A DNA stretch of 64,000 nt from Mesorhizobium amorphae CCNWGS0123. Lineage in GTDB: Bacteria; Pseudomonadota; Alphaproteobacteria; Rhizobiales; Rhizobiaceae. The translations under genes and the position numbers were made by a program. Each line of letters starts with the position of its first letter. Position 1 is the first letter of the stretch. Below are positions 34,442 to 42,043 of the stretch, in pieces. Under the pieces are notes generated by a model that was not told where the DNA came from, searched no databases, and saw only the letters and a program-made list of their open reading frames with translations. The stretch spans positions 246,001 through 310,000 of the forward strand of contig NZ_CP015318.1 of the NCBI RefSeq assembly GCF_001686985.1, written 5' to 3'.

Positions 34442-34466
34442 AACGTCGTGACCACGCTGTTGTTCC
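34442..34466 (-). promoter_or_regulatory. EcfG-type promoter of the PRC-barrel gene
   Basis: On the minus strand, GGAAC (34466-34462), 16 bp, then CGTT (34445-34442): an exact match to the alphaproteobacterial general-stress sigma consensus GGAAC-N16/17-CGTT. Confidence 0.85.
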
Positions 34467-34535
34467 GAAATTAGGCGTGCTCGGCACATCCGGATAAGTC
34501 GCAGGAAACCTTGCGGGATTTCGCCCCAGCCAAGG

Positions 34536-34560
34536 GGAACCTTTCATCGGCCACTTCGTT
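34536..34560 (+). promoter_or_regulatory. EcfG-type promoter of the lipid kinase gene
   Basis: GGAAC (34536-34540), 16 bp, CGTT (34557-34560). It is 57 bp before the lipid-kinase start and divergent from the PRC-barrel gene promoter 69 bp away. Confidence 0.85.
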
Positions 34561-34617
34561 TCAGCCTTTGGCTGGGACCTTCCCGGCCTGATGGGTTGTG
34601 AAGAAATCGGAGCGGGC

Positions 34618-35538
34618 ATGCGATTTGCGGCGGTGCTGAACCGGGACGGCGGCACCTTGCGCACGACCGATCTCCCGGCGTTTTCCGAGCAGATGCGCAA
34701 GACGCTGGAGGCAGCGGGCCATTCCATCGACATCGACATCGTCGCCGGTGGCGACATCGAGGTTGCGCTGGAGAAAGCCGCGGCGCGGCGCGGTGTCAAC
34801 GTCGTGCTTGCCGGTGGCGGTGATGGCACCATCTCGGCCGCGGCGGCCCTGCTGATGAATCGCAAGAAGGCACTGGCCATCCTGCCCGCCGGCACCATGA
34901 ATCTTTTCGCTCGTGGGCTCGGCATCCCTCAAACGCTCGACGCCGCCGTGAAATCCTTTGCCGATGGCGAGGTGATCGCCGTCGACATTGCCAGCGCTAA
35001 TGGCCGGCCATTCGTGCATCAGTTCTCGGTCGGCCTGCATGCAAAAATGGTGCAACTGCGCCAGAAGATGGAGTTCGGCTCACGCCTGGGTAAGATGCGG
35101 GCTTCTGTACGTGCCGCCTGGGTAACCATCAAGAACCCACCGGCCATGAACGTGACGCTGACCATCGGCGAAGCCGAGATCATCACCCGCACCACCGGCA
35201 TTGGCATCACCAACAATCTGTTCGGCGAAGGCCACCTGCCCTACGCCGACAATCCCACCGGCGGCGTGCTCGGCATCTACATTGCCGTGGCGCGGCAGCG
35301 TGGCGAGTTGGCGAAGTTCTTCCTCGACATGGCGCGCGGCAGATGGCGCGACAGCGAGCATGTCGAAATCCACCAGGCCGACAGGGCGGTCCTGAAAATC
35401 CATTCGGCAGCGAAGAAATTCCGCGCCGTCATGGACGGCGAACTGGTCAGGCTCGAGCGTGAAACGGAAATCCGGATCCACCCCGGCGCGTTGAACGTGC
35501 TTGTGCCCGCGCGCGCCGCTCAGGCCAGGGCAGCGTGA
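34618..35538 (+). CDS. Diacylglycerol/lipid kinase family protein
   Basis: A 306-aa DAGK-catalytic-domain protein. The nucleotide-binding motif is GGGDGT (66-71), followed by ILPAGTMNLFARGLGIP, the usual GT.N.FAR motif. The C-terminal half is the beta-sandwich typical of DgkB/YegS proteins, with FRAVMDGELVRLE near the end. It would phosphorylate diacylglycerol or another lipid at the membrane face. ATG 34618 follows GGAGCGGG. A perfect EcfG-type promoter upstream suggests lipid remodelling as part of the general stress response. Confidence 0.88.
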   Translation: MRFAAVLNRDGGTLRTTDLPAFSEQMRKTLEAAGHSIDIDIVAGGDIEVALEKAAARRGVNVVLAGGGDGTISAAAALLMNRKKALAILPAGTMNLFARGLGIPQTLDAAVKSFADGEVIAVDIASANGRPFVHQFSVGLHAKMVQLRQKMEFGSRLGKMRASVRAAWVTIKNPPAMNVTLTIGEAEIITRTTGIGITNNLFGEGHLPYADNPTGGVLGIYIAVARQRGELAKFFLDMARGRWRDSEHVEIHQADRAVLKIHSAAKKFRAVMDGELVRLERETEIRIHPGALNVLVPARAAQARAA

Positions 35539-35564
35539 TGCAGCCCGACGCCATGACGCCGCAG

Positions 35565-35738
35565 CTAGCCGGCGGGTGCCTGGTCTTGATCGGCGGGCGT
35601 GTTGGTGTCGATCATCTCGCCATAGATCTCGGCGATGCCCCATGCGACAAAAGCCAGAAGCAGAGCCGCGATCAGAATCCTGAGGCCGTGCCGCCCCCAC
35701 CGTCCTTGACGGGCTTTATCTTCAGGGATGATTTTCAT
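35565..35738 (-). CDS. 57-aa single-pass membrane protein, stress-induced
   Basis: A small protein beginning MKIIPEDKARQGRWGRHGLR, one membrane span (about 21-40, LILIAALLLAFVAWGIA-like), then an acidic tail. Similar short proteins with the PEDKARQGRWG N-terminus occur widely in rhizobia (from memory); their function is unknown. ATG 35738 follows GGGGAGCC. An EcfG-type promoter lies about 60 bp upstream. It is convergent with the lipid-kinase gene, ending 26 bp from it. Confidence 0.75.
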   Translation of the reverse strand: MKIIPEDKARQGRWGRHGLRILIAALLLAFVAWGIAEIYGEMIDTNTPADQDQAPAG

Positions 35739-35795
35739 GGTCGGCTCCCCCATGGTTTTGCGCCGGCGGACGGGACTGGCAAAGCATGGTCGGGT

Positions 35796-35820
35796 AACGA
35801 TTCCTTGCTACGAAAGTTCC
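35796..35820 (-). promoter_or_regulatory. EcfG-type promoter of the 57-aa membrane protein gene
   Basis: Minus strand: GGAAC (35820-35816), 16 bp, CGTT (35799-35796). It is an exact consensus match, 58 bp upstream of the start codon. Confidence 0.83.
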
Positions 35821-35883
35821 GCGGGCAGCCGCGTCTGACGGCATGGCGGCTTGCGACCACAAACCCGGGTATTTGGGGGCTCG

Positions 35884-37416
35884 GTGGACAACAGGGTTGA
35901 AAAAGCACCGGCTCTGCCGGCCGAAGTCTTCGACGCCGTAACCGCACCGGACCGGCTTGCCGTCCTCCATGGCCTCGATGCGCTCGATACGGCAGCTGAT
36001 CCGGACTTCGATCGCATCAGCGGCCTTGCCGCGGCCGTCATGCATGCTCCTGTCGCGCTGATCACCCTGATAGATGTCGAGCGGCAGTGGTTCAAATCCT
36101 GTATCGGCTTCGATGAGACCGAAACGGCGACCGAAATATCTTTCTGCGCCCATGCGATCGCCGCCGGCGACGAGCCGATGGTTGTGGCCGACGCGACCCT
36201 CGACCCTCGCTTCGCCGGCAATCCGCTGGTCACCGGCAAACACCATGTCCGCTTCTATGCCGGCGCGCCGATGGTGGTGGCCGGCATCCGCATCGGCACA
36301 CTCTGCGTGCTCGACCGCAAGCCTCATGCATTTCCGTCTGCCGCCAAGCTCGAGCAATTGAAGGCGCTTGCCGGCCTTGCCGCCAGCCTGTTCACGCTGA
36401 AGGACGCCACCCGCAATGGCGCCATCGCCGCGGCCGCACTTGAGCGCGAGGAAAAGCGCCGCGCCATCGCGCTCGACGCCGCATCTTTGGCCAGCTGGGC
36501 TTGGGACATCCGCACCGACATCATCGAATGTGATGTGCTGCTGTCGGAGCTGTTCAACCTGCCGCGCTCCAACCGGCTGCGAGCCCGCGACATCCTGGCC
36601 GCAATCGACCCGCGCGACGTCTACCAGACCGAGACGCGCTTTCGCGACGCGCTGACCGGCAGCGACGACTACTTTGGCGAATACCGCGTCAAGGGCATGC
36701 ATCCGCCGCGCTGGGTGGCCACGCGCGGCCGTGTCATCGAACGCGACGGCGACGGCAAGCCGACGCTGATCTTCGGCGTCAACTACGACATCACCGAGCG
36801 CAAGCTCGGCGACGAACGGCAAAGGCTGCTGTTGCGCGAGCTGAACCACCGCGTCAAGAACACGCTGGCGACCGTGCAGGCGCTGGCGACACAGACCGTT
36901 CGCCATGCCCGCCAGCCCAGCGAATTCCTCGAAGCCTTCGGCGCCAGACTGCAGGCGCTGGGCGTTGCCCACAATCTGTTGTCGGACCGCGAATGGCGCG
37001 GCATCGGCATCAGGGAGTTGGTGCAGATCGAGGTCAAACCGTTCGACAGCACTGAGCGGCCGCGCATGACGATTTCCGGCGCCGATCTCCTGCTTACGCC
37101 CGACCAGGCGGTTGGGCTGGGCCTGATCCTGCACGAGCTTGCCAGCAATGCGCTGCAATACGGGTCGCTGTCGGCGGCGTCCGGAAGGGTCGATCTCACC
37201 TGGAAGGCCGAAGGCAAAAGAGGCGCGCGGCGCCTGGTGCTGACCTGGCGCGAAAGCGGCGGCCCGCAGGTTGAGCCCCCCGACCGCCACGGCTTCGGCT
37301 CGATCCTGATCCGCCGCAGCCTGGCCAAGGTCATCTCCAGCGAAGTGACCCACGAATTCCGCCCCGAAGGAGTCTTCGCCGAGATCTCGATGCCGCTGGA
37401 GGATCTGCCGAAGTAA
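35884..37416 (+). CDS. HWE-family sensor histidine kinase (GAF-PAS)
   Basis: A 510-aa soluble kinase. It has an N-terminal GAF-like domain (about 20-165), a PAS/PAC domain (about 195-315, ending FGVNYDITERK) and an HWE kinase core with the phospho-His in LNHRVKNTLATVQALATQT, the N box HELASNALQYG and the diagnostic Trp-Arg-Glu in LTWRES. HWE kinases commonly feed PhyR-type stress signalling, and phyR lies 3.3 kb downstream, but no partner is proven. The start is uncertain: GTG 35884 after GGGGGC, or TTG 35851. No EcfG-type promoter is seen directly upstream. Confidence 0.87.
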   Translation: MDNRVEKAPALPAEVFDAVTAPDRLAVLHGLDALDTAADPDFDRISGLAAAVMHAPVALITLIDVERQWFKSCIGFDETETATEISFCAHAIAAGDEPMVVADATLDPRFAGNPLVTGKHHVRFYAGAPMVVAGIRIGTLCVLDRKPHAFPSAAKLEQLKALAGLAASLFTLKDATRNGAIAAAALEREEKRRAIALDAASLASWAWDIRTDIIECDVLLSELFNLPRSNRLRARDILAAIDPRDVYQTETRFRDALTGSDDYFGEYRVKGMHPPRWVATRGRVIERDGDGKPTLIFGVNYDITERKLGDERQRLLLRELNHRVKNTLATVQALATQTVRHARQPSEFLEAFGARLQALGVAHNLLSDREWRGIGIRELVQIEVKPFDSTERPRMTISGADLLLTPDQAVGLGLILHELASNALQYGSLSAASGRVDLTWKAEGKRGARRLVLTWRESGGPQVEPPDRHGFGSILIRRSLAKVISSEVTHEFRPEGVFAEISMPLEDLPK

Positions 37417-37423
37417 GCCCGAA

Positions 37424-37480
37424 TCTTTGTTTGACGCACTTCCGGACGGAAAACCGCTACACACTTTTCCTGGAATTGCT
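37424..37480 (-). repeat. Dispersed intergenic repeat, copy 1 (minus orientation)
   Basis: On the minus strand it reads AGCAATTCCAGGAAAAGTG, then GCGGTTTTCCGTCCGGA and a CAAA tail. The same pattern occurs at 43196-43260 and 62645-62711. It fills the gap between the convergent kinase and YqjE-like genes. Confidence 0.6.
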
Positions 37481-37945
37481 TCAGTCAGCTTCGCCGGCAT
37501 CCTTGTCGTCGGCGTCGGGCTTCACGTTCTCGCGATAGATCGCGTAGGCGGCGAGCGCCACCGCAGGGCCAAGAATGGCACCCAGGCCGCCCTTGCCCTT
37601 GAGCAGCGCCGGCAACACGGCAAGGGCCGCCGTGATGCCGATCGCCTTCATGTCGGCGCTACGCCTGCGCGCCCGGCGCCGTGCGCGCGCACCGGCCGAC
37701 AGCTGATAGACGATGAGGATAAGCCCCGCGACCGCCAGGAAACCGACGCCGAAGCCTATGGCGGCCGGCAACGAGCCATAGCGTTCGGCCGCCCAGATGT
37801 AGGCCGCGCCGATCAGGAAGCCGATGCCGCATAGTGCGGCAGTCGCGGCAACTGCATAGGCGATTGCGGCCGTGCGCGCGCGGCGCAGGGCCGCAACCGT
37901 TTCGCCCGTGGCGAGGGCTGAGATCAGCGATGCCAGCGTTCCCAT
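37481..37945 (-). CDS. YqjE/holin-like membrane protein
   Basis: A 154-aa protein with two or three hydrophobic segments (about 25-50, 60-85 and 105-130) and a basic patch ARARRRARRRS between them. The size, topology and position right after a YqjD/ElaB-type gene match the yqjD-yqjE pair of other proteobacteria, where YqjE belongs to the phage-holin superfamily III. It starts 11 bp after the upstream stop. Function is uncertain; co-expression from the EcfG promoter of the preceding gene is likely. Confidence 0.75.
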   Translation of the reverse strand: MGTLASLISALATGETVAALRRARTAAIAYAVAATAALCGIGFLIGAAYIWAAERYGSLPAAIGFGVGFLAVAGLILIVYQLSAGARARRRARRRSADMKAIGITAALAVLPALLKGKGGLGAILGPAVALAAYAIYRENVKPDADDKDAGEAD

Positions 37946-37956
37946 CTGTGCAGGAA

Positions 37957-38283
37957 CTAGCGCCGCGCCAGCAGCGCGAAGAGGAACCCCACGCCGGCGG
38001 CGATCGCCAGCGAGGTCACCGGCTTTTCGCGCACATTCGCCGCAATCTGCGCTTCGATGTCCTTGGCGTTGCCGCGCAGGCTGTCGAAGGCGGCTTCGCC
38101 CTGGGTCCGCAATTGTTCGACGCCTTCGCTGGCGGCGCGACGCGCCGTGCCATATCCATGTTCGCCGGTCTTGGCCAACTGCTTGGTGAGTTTTTCGATG
38201 TCGGCTTTCAACTGCCTGATGTCGGCTTCGAGGTCCGAATTCGCCCGGCTTTCGTTCGCGGTCTTTCCTGTGGCAGTCGCCAT
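37957..38283 (-). CDS. YqjD/ElaB-type (DUF883) membrane-anchored stress protein
   Basis: A 108-aa protein with a long amphipathic helix (about 15-80, DLEADIRQLKADIEKLTKQL) and a C-terminal membrane anchor (about 88-106, VTSLAIAAGVGFLFALL). E. coli relatives are ribosome-binding, stationary-phase inner-membrane proteins. A perfect EcfG-type promoter ends about 30 bp upstream of the ATG, supporting both this start and stress induction. It is followed by the YqjE-like gene in one operon. Confidence 0.88.
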   Translation of the reverse strand: MATATGKTANESRANSDLEADIRQLKADIEKLTKQLAKTGEHGYGTARRAASEGVEQLRTQGEAAFDSLRGNAKDIEAQIAANVREKPVTSLAIAAGVGFLFALLARR

Positions 38284-38313
38284 TGCTTAACTCCTTGCGT
38301 TTGCTTGATTTCA

Positions 38314-38338
38314 AACGCCCGACACACACCAAGGTTCC
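38314..38338 (-). promoter_or_regulatory. EcfG-type promoter of the yqjD-yqjE-like operon
   Basis: Minus strand: GGAAC (38338-38334), 16 bp, CGTT (38317-38314), about 30 bp before the start codon. Confidence 0.85.
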
Positions 38339-38399
38339 GAAATCGGATCCGGCTTCATGAAAGGCTGTTTGTGCCTGCGAGTCCAGCCCGGCCCGATGT

Positions 38400-39161
38400 T
38401 CAGATCAGCGGCCGTCGATCCTCGCCCAGCCCTTCCCAGTGCGCCAGCTCCTTCAGTCTTTCGTGGTCAATCACCTCGCATCCGCCATCGCGCCATACGA
38501 TCAGCTTGCGGTCCATAAGCTTGCGGATCGTCTTGTTGGTATGGACCAGCGAAAGGCCAAGCGTATCGGCGATGTGCTGCTGCGTGATCGGGATGCGGAC
38601 CGGGGCCTTGCCGTTCAGCCCGACCGCGCGGGCGCGGCTGGAGATGAAGGCGATGAGATAGGCCGCACGTTCCATCGCCGTACGCCGGCCGATGCTGAGC
38701 AAATTCTCGTCCAGCATGCGTTCCTCGCGCGACGCGATCCAGGTGATGTCGTAGGCGAGACCTGGATGGTTGCGATAGAGCTCATGCAGTTGTTCGCGCT
38801 CGAAGACGCACAGCAGCATCGGCGACAGCGCCTCGACGGAGTGCTGCATCTCGCCCATCAGGCTGCCCTGCAGGCCGATGAGATCGCCCGGCATCGAATA
38901 GTTCAGGATCTGGCGGCGGCCGTCCGACAGCAATTTGTAGCGGAAGGCCCAGCCTGAGAGCACCGTGTAGAGATGGGCGCTGTGGCTGCCCTCGACCAGG
39001 ACCGTAGCGCCCTTGTCGACAGCCAGTTCCCCCTTCTTGAACGTGCTGACGAACAGCAGTTCCTTCTTCTCGAATTCGCGGAAGGCCGGCAGCGGCCGCA
39101 GCGGGCAGTTTTCGCAGGGATACTGGCGGCTGGAAAAAGAACGACCGTTTTGCCCGGACAT
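38400..39161 (-). CDS. Crp/Fnr-family transcriptional regulator
   Basis: A 253-aa regulator with a cyclic-nucleotide-type beta barrel (about 25-145) and a C-terminal HTH (about 175-235, ITQQHIADTLGLSLVHTNKT). Near the N-terminus CENCPLRPLPAF contains a Cys-x2-Cys pair, but the full four-cysteine set of an Fnr [4Fe-4S] sensor is not evident. ATG 39161 follows AAGGG. An EcfG-type promoter lies upstream, so this regulator is probably a second-tier factor of the general stress response. The effector and targets are unknown. Confidence 0.87.
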   Translation of the reverse strand: MSGQNGRSFSSRQYPCENCPLRPLPAFREFEKKELLFVSTFKKGELAVDKGATVLVEGSHSAHLYTVLSGWAFRYKLLSDGRRQILNYSMPGDLIGLQGSLMGEMQHSVEALSPMLLCVFEREQLHELYRNHPGLAYDITWIASREERMLDENLLSIGRRTAMERAAYLIAFISSRARAVGLNGKAPVRIPITQQHIADTLGLSLVHTNKTIRKLMDRKLIVWRDGGCEVIDHERLKELAHWEGLGEDRRPLI

Positions 39162-39204
39162 TTCGACCCTTCTTCCAACCCTCACTCTGGAGAGGGTGGA
39201 CAGC

Positions 39205-39229
39205 AACGCTTTGCAGGGATCGAGGTTCC
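39205..39229 (-). promoter_or_regulatory. EcfG-type promoter of the Crp/Fnr gene
   Basis: Minus strand: GGAAC (39229-39225), 16 bp, CGTT (39208-39205), with a 43-bp gap to the start codon. Confidence 0.85.
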
Positions 39230-39326
39230 GGCAATCACCATGCCTTTCAACAGGCCGTGTCTTTTTTAAATGACAGGCCGCCAAATAGCGCTCATGAATC
39301 GCTCCGTTTCAAGGAGACATTGCCCG

Positions 39327-39710
39327 GTGCCCTCATTGCTCGACGGATTGCGGATCCTCGTTCTCGAAGATGAATTCCTGATCGCCATGGATGTCGAGCA
39401 GCTGTGCCGCGATTACGGCGCCGGCGAGGTGGTGATCGCCCGCGACCTGACCGAAATCGAGCCCCAGGATGTGGTTGCGCAATTCGACGCGGCCATTGTC
39501 GACCTCATGCTGGGTGGCGCATCGACACGCGACTTCGCCTCGGCGCTGCGCGAATCGGGCGTGCCCTTCATCTTCGCCTCGGGCCATTCGGACGCCGACG
39601 AGATCAAGGCGTCCTTTCCGGGCGTCAGGCTGGTCGCCAAACCCTATTCGGGAGACGATCTCATCGAGGCCGTGGCCGCGGCCTGCGGTCGTTCGTCTGG
39701 ATCAGTCTGA
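39327..39710 (+). CDS. Single-domain response regulator (FASGH variant of FAT GUY type)
   Basis: A 127-aa receiver with no output domain. It keeps the acidic residues (VLEDEFLIAMD), the phospho-acceptor Asp in AAIVDLMLGG and the Lys in LVAKPYSGDD. The beta-4 segment VPFIFASGHSD resembles the PFxFATGY motif of FAT GUY receivers, single-domain regulators that modulate PhyR phosphorylation in other alphaproteobacteria (from memory). It sits 1 kb from phyR, divergent from the Crp/Fnr gene. GTG 39327 follows AAGGAG; an ATG at 39294 is an alternative start. Confidence 0.82.
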   Translation: MPSLLDGLRILVLEDEFLIAMDVEQLCRDYGAGEVVIARDLTEIEPQDVVAQFDAAIVDLMLGGASTRDFASALRESGVPFIFASGHSDADEIKASFPGVRLVAKPYSGDDLIEAVAAACGRSSGSV

Positions 39711-39743
39711 ATCAGGATGCCGGGCACCGGGACCGGTTGACGC

Positions 39744-40295
39744 TCACGCTGCGTTCGACCCCGTCACCTGCGCCGAGATCGCATCCGGGCCGTACTCGTC
39801 TTCGCCGGAAATCTTCAGGATTTCCTGCAGCCGTGTGCGGGCGCGGCTGACCCGGCTTTTGATCGTCCCGACCGCGCAGCCGCAGATCTCGGCGGCTTCC
39901 TCGTAGGAAAAGCCCGACGCGCCGATCAGGATGATGGCTTCGCGCTGGTCCTCGGGCAGTTGCTCGAGCGCACCGCGAAAATCCTTGAGGTCGAGCTGGC
40001 CGTGCTGGGCCGGATGCACCGCGAGCCTCGCCGTCATGATGCCGTCGCTGTCCTGCACCTCGCGGCCGCGCTTGCGCATTTGAGAGTAGAATTCATTGCG
40101 CAGGATGGTAAACAGCCAGGCCTTGAGATTGGTACCGGGTTGGAAGCTTTCATGCTTGTCCCAGGCCTTGACCAGCGTTTCCTGCACCAGATCGTCGGCC
40201 TTGTCGGCGTTCTGTGTCAGCGACACGGCAAAGGCGCGCAGGCTCGGGATCGAGCCGAGCAGATCGGTCTTGAAGCTCTGGGAAACGGCCGTCAT
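39744..40295 (-). CDS. ecfG: General stress response ECF sigma factor EcfG
   Basis: A 183-aa ECF sigma factor. Region 2 (about 15-80) contains DKADDLVQETLVKAWDKHESF and AWLFTILRNEFYSQMRK; region 4 (about 105-165) contains LPEDQREAIILIGASGFSYEEAAEICGCAVGTIKSRV. These are typical of the EcfG/SigT group. It should recognise GGAAC-N16-CGTT, and eleven such promoters lie in this window. It follows nepR by 2 bp in one operon. NepR should hold it inactive until phosphorylated PhyR removes NepR. Confidence 0.95.
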   Translation of the reverse strand: MTAVSQSFKTDLLGSIPSLRAFAVSLTQNADKADDLVQETLVKAWDKHESFQPGTNLKAWLFTILRNEFYSQMRKRGREVQDSDGIMTARLAVHPAQHGQLDLKDFRGALEQLPEDQREAIILIGASGFSYEEAAEICGCAVGTIKSRVSRARTRLQEILKISGEDEYGPDAISAQVTGSNAA

Positions 40296-40297
40296 GC

Positions 40298-40501
40298 TCA
40301 GTCCTTCTTCGGCGCGGGTTCGGTCCGCTCCAGCTGGCTGAGCAGCTGGGCAAAGCGATCCGGCACGTGATCGGAGACCAGCTCGTCGTAATATTGCTTG
40401 AGTTTGCGGCCGATTTCCGAATTTGGCCCGAGCGGGTCACCGGAACCGGCCCGGCGCCTGCCCGCGGCGCCAGCCATGGTATCTTTCGTCATTTTTTTCA
40501 T
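40298..40501 (-). CDS. nepR: NepR-family anti-sigma factor
   Basis: A 67-aa protein with the NepR core SEIGRKLKQYYDELVSDHVP followed by DRFAQLLSQLE, two helices that clamp the sigma factor. The N-terminal 25 residues are basic and disordered. The ATG at 40501 follows AAGGGC, and a second ATG at 40492 is also possible; longer frames lack support. It is the first gene of nepR-ecfG and divergent from phyR, the standard alphaproteobacterial layout. It binds EcfG in unstressed cells and is sequestered by phosphorylated PhyR. Confidence 0.93.
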   Translation of the reverse strand: MKKMTKDTMAGAAGRRRAGSGDPLGPNSEIGRKLKQYYDELVSDHVPDRFAQLLSQLERTEPAPKKD

Positions 40502-40593
40502 TTTGCCCTTGATTCCAGCACCCGAGCCGCACCCCAACAACACAAAACAAAAGGCAAGCGGCACCCTCGTCTGGTTTGCCCGTCCCAGCCCAG

Positions 40594-40618
40594 AACGCCA
40601 TCCTCTTATATTAGTTCC
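40594..40618 (-). promoter_or_regulatory. EcfG-type promoter of nepR-ecfG
   Basis: Minus strand: GGAAC (40618-40614), 16 bp, CGTT (40597-40594). It gives positive autoregulation of the sigma factor. Confidence 0.92.
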
Positions 40619-40627
40619 ACGTTGATC

Positions 40628-40652
40628 GGAACTTTTTAGGAAAGCTGGCGTT
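40628..40652 (+). promoter_or_regulatory. EcfG-type promoter of phyR
   Basis: GGAAC (40628-40632), 16 bp, CGTT (40649-40652). It is back to back with the nepR-ecfG promoter, with the two -35 boxes only 9 bp apart. Confidence 0.92.
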
Positions 40653-40724
40653 TGGGTTTTCGGGACTTGCGTTCGGCTTGACCTGCGAATTATGCAATTG
40701 CGTCATCTGAGGGAGACGTCCACC

Positions 40725-41519
40725 ATGAGCCTTTCCGCCACCATCGCGCCGCACCTGCCGTTCCTGCGCCGCTTCTCGCGCGCCGTTTCCGGATCACAGG
40801 AAAGTGGCGATGCACTGGTCGCCGCGATGCTCGAAGCCATCATCGCCGACGTCGATATCTTTCCCGATGCATCGAACGACCGTATTGCGCTGTACAAGGT
40901 TTTCGCCAGGCTGTTCACCTCGATCGCCATCCGTGTTCCGCAGGAGCATGCCCAGTCGGCATGGGAGCAGCGGGCGGCCGCCAATCTGAACGCGATCGCG
41001 CCGCGCCCGCGCCAGGCTTTCCTGCTGGTCGCCGTCGAAGGCTTCAGCGAGGATGAGGCGGCGGAAATCCTCGATGCCGACGAACAGGAATTTTCGGATC
41101 TGCTTGCCCAGGCGAGCAACGAGATTTCCCGTCAGGTGGCGACCGACGTGCTGATCATCGAGGACGAGCCGCTGATCGCCATGGACATCGAGGAGATGGT
41201 CGAGAGCCTTGGCCATCGGGTCGTTGGAACGGCGCGCACTCATGCCGAGGCGGTGACGTTATTCGGCAAGACGCGGCCGAAGATGGTACTGGCCGACATC
41301 CAGCTTGCCGACGGCAGTTCGGGCATCGAAGCGGTGAACGAGATCCTGTCGTCCACATCGGTTCCGGTGATCTTCATCACCGCCTTTCCCGAACGCCTGC
41401 TGACCGGCGAACGGCCTGAACCGGCCTTCCTCGTCACCAAGCCGTTCAATCCGGATATGGTCAAGGCGCTGATCAGCCAGGCGCTGTTCTTCGACAGGCA
41501 GGCCAAGGCAGCCGCATAG
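40725..41519 (+). CDS. phyR: PhyR-type response regulator (sigma-mimic plus receiver)
   Basis: A 264-aa anti-anti-sigma factor. The N-terminal part (about 1-135) mimics ECF sigma regions 2 and 4 but is not expected to bind DNA. The C-terminal receiver (about 141-260) has acidic IIEDEP, phospho-acceptor Asp191 in [11 protein letters not shown] and Lys in LVTKPFN. Phosphorylation exposes the mimic, which then traps NepR and frees EcfG. ATG 40725 follows GGGAG. It is divergent from nepR-ecfG, with its own EcfG promoter. An HWE kinase gene 0.5 kb downstream is a candidate phosphodonor. Confidence 0.96.
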   Translation: MSLSATIAPHLPFLRRFSRAVSGSQESGDALVAAMLEAIIADVDIFPDASNDRIALYKVFARLFTSIAIRVPQEHAQSAWEQRAAANLNAIAPRPRQAFLLVAVEGFSEDEAAEILDADEQEFSDLLAQASNEISRQVATDVLIIEDEPLIAMDIEEMVESLGHRVVGTARTHAEAVTLFGKTRPKMVLADIQLADGSSGIEAVNEILSSTSVPVIFITAFPERLLTGERPEPAFLVTKPFNPDMVKALISQALFFDRQAKAAA

Positions 41520-41520
41520 G

Positions 41521-41553
41521 CCGGGCTCGCGCCATCGGGCGCGGCCCGTTTCC
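41521..41553 (+). terminator. Possible terminator after phyR
   Basis: CGGGCTCGCGCC and GGGCGCGGCCCG form a GC-rich hairpin with a small bulge, followed by a short GTTTCCC stretch. The T run is weak, so termination may be partial. Confidence 0.45.
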
Positions 41554-41657
41554 CAGATCAATGACGTCTTGCGCCTCGGCCGCTCGACTGCTGCGCCGCA
41601 CGGTTGAATTTCACGCTCTGAACGGTTTTCCAGGGATCGTCTTTTTCGGCAAATGGT

Positions 41658-41682
41658 GGAACAAACACCAACCAACCACGTT
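41658..41682 (+). promoter_or_regulatory. EcfG-type promoter of the DUF1328 gene
   Basis: GGAAC (41658-41662), 16 bp, CGTT (41679-41682), 28 bp before the start codon. Confidence 0.87.
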
Positions 41683-41710
41683 TTGCCTCAGCATTGGAAG
41701 GAGACGGATC

Positions 41711-41875
41711 ATGCTCTACTGGGCGCTCGTATTTCTTGTCGTGGCGATCATCGCCGGCGCGCTTGGTTTCGGCGGCATCGCCGGCACCTCGGCCGGCATT
41801 GCACAGATACTGTTCTTCATCTTTCTCGCCTTCTTGATCATTTCGCTGCTTGCCGGCCTGTTTAGACGGGCGTGA
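41711..41875 (+). CDS. DUF1328 (YtjA-type) small membrane protein
   Basis: A 54-aa protein that is almost entirely hydrophobic, with two short spans and the family pattern [20 protein letters not shown] followed by [14 protein letters not shown]. The function is unknown; relatives are often stress or stationary-phase induced. A GGAAGGAG site precedes the ATG and an EcfG-type promoter is immediately upstream. It lies between phyR and an HWE kinase gene. Confidence 0.88.
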   Translation: MLYWALVFLVVAIIAGALGFGGIAGTSAGIAQILFFIFLAFLIISLLAGLFRRA

Positions 41876-41975
41876 AGGGCAGGCGACCGGACACTGGAAG
41901 CCGCACCCCTCAAACGGTTTCCAGCCACCGCCGGGCGGTGCACTCCAACGAGGTGCCGCTCGGCGGACCGTTAAG

Positions 41976-42000
41976 GGAACTCATTTTAGAGTGAACCGTT
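41976..42000 (+). promoter_or_regulatory. EcfG-type promoter of the HWE kinase next to phyR
   Basis: GGAAC (41976-41980), 16 bp, CGTT (41997-42000), 43 bp before the kinase start. It would make the kinase part of a feedback loop. Confidence 0.86.
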
Positions 42001-42043
42001 CAGCCTGGGTTCGGTGGCAAAAATGCGTTCCAGGGCCCCACAC

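Noticed and set aside
37946..38332. N-terminal extension of the YqjE-like frame across the YqjD-like gene
   Set aside because: The extension is an out-of-frame shadow of the real YqjD-like gene; the holin-like protein starts at 37945.
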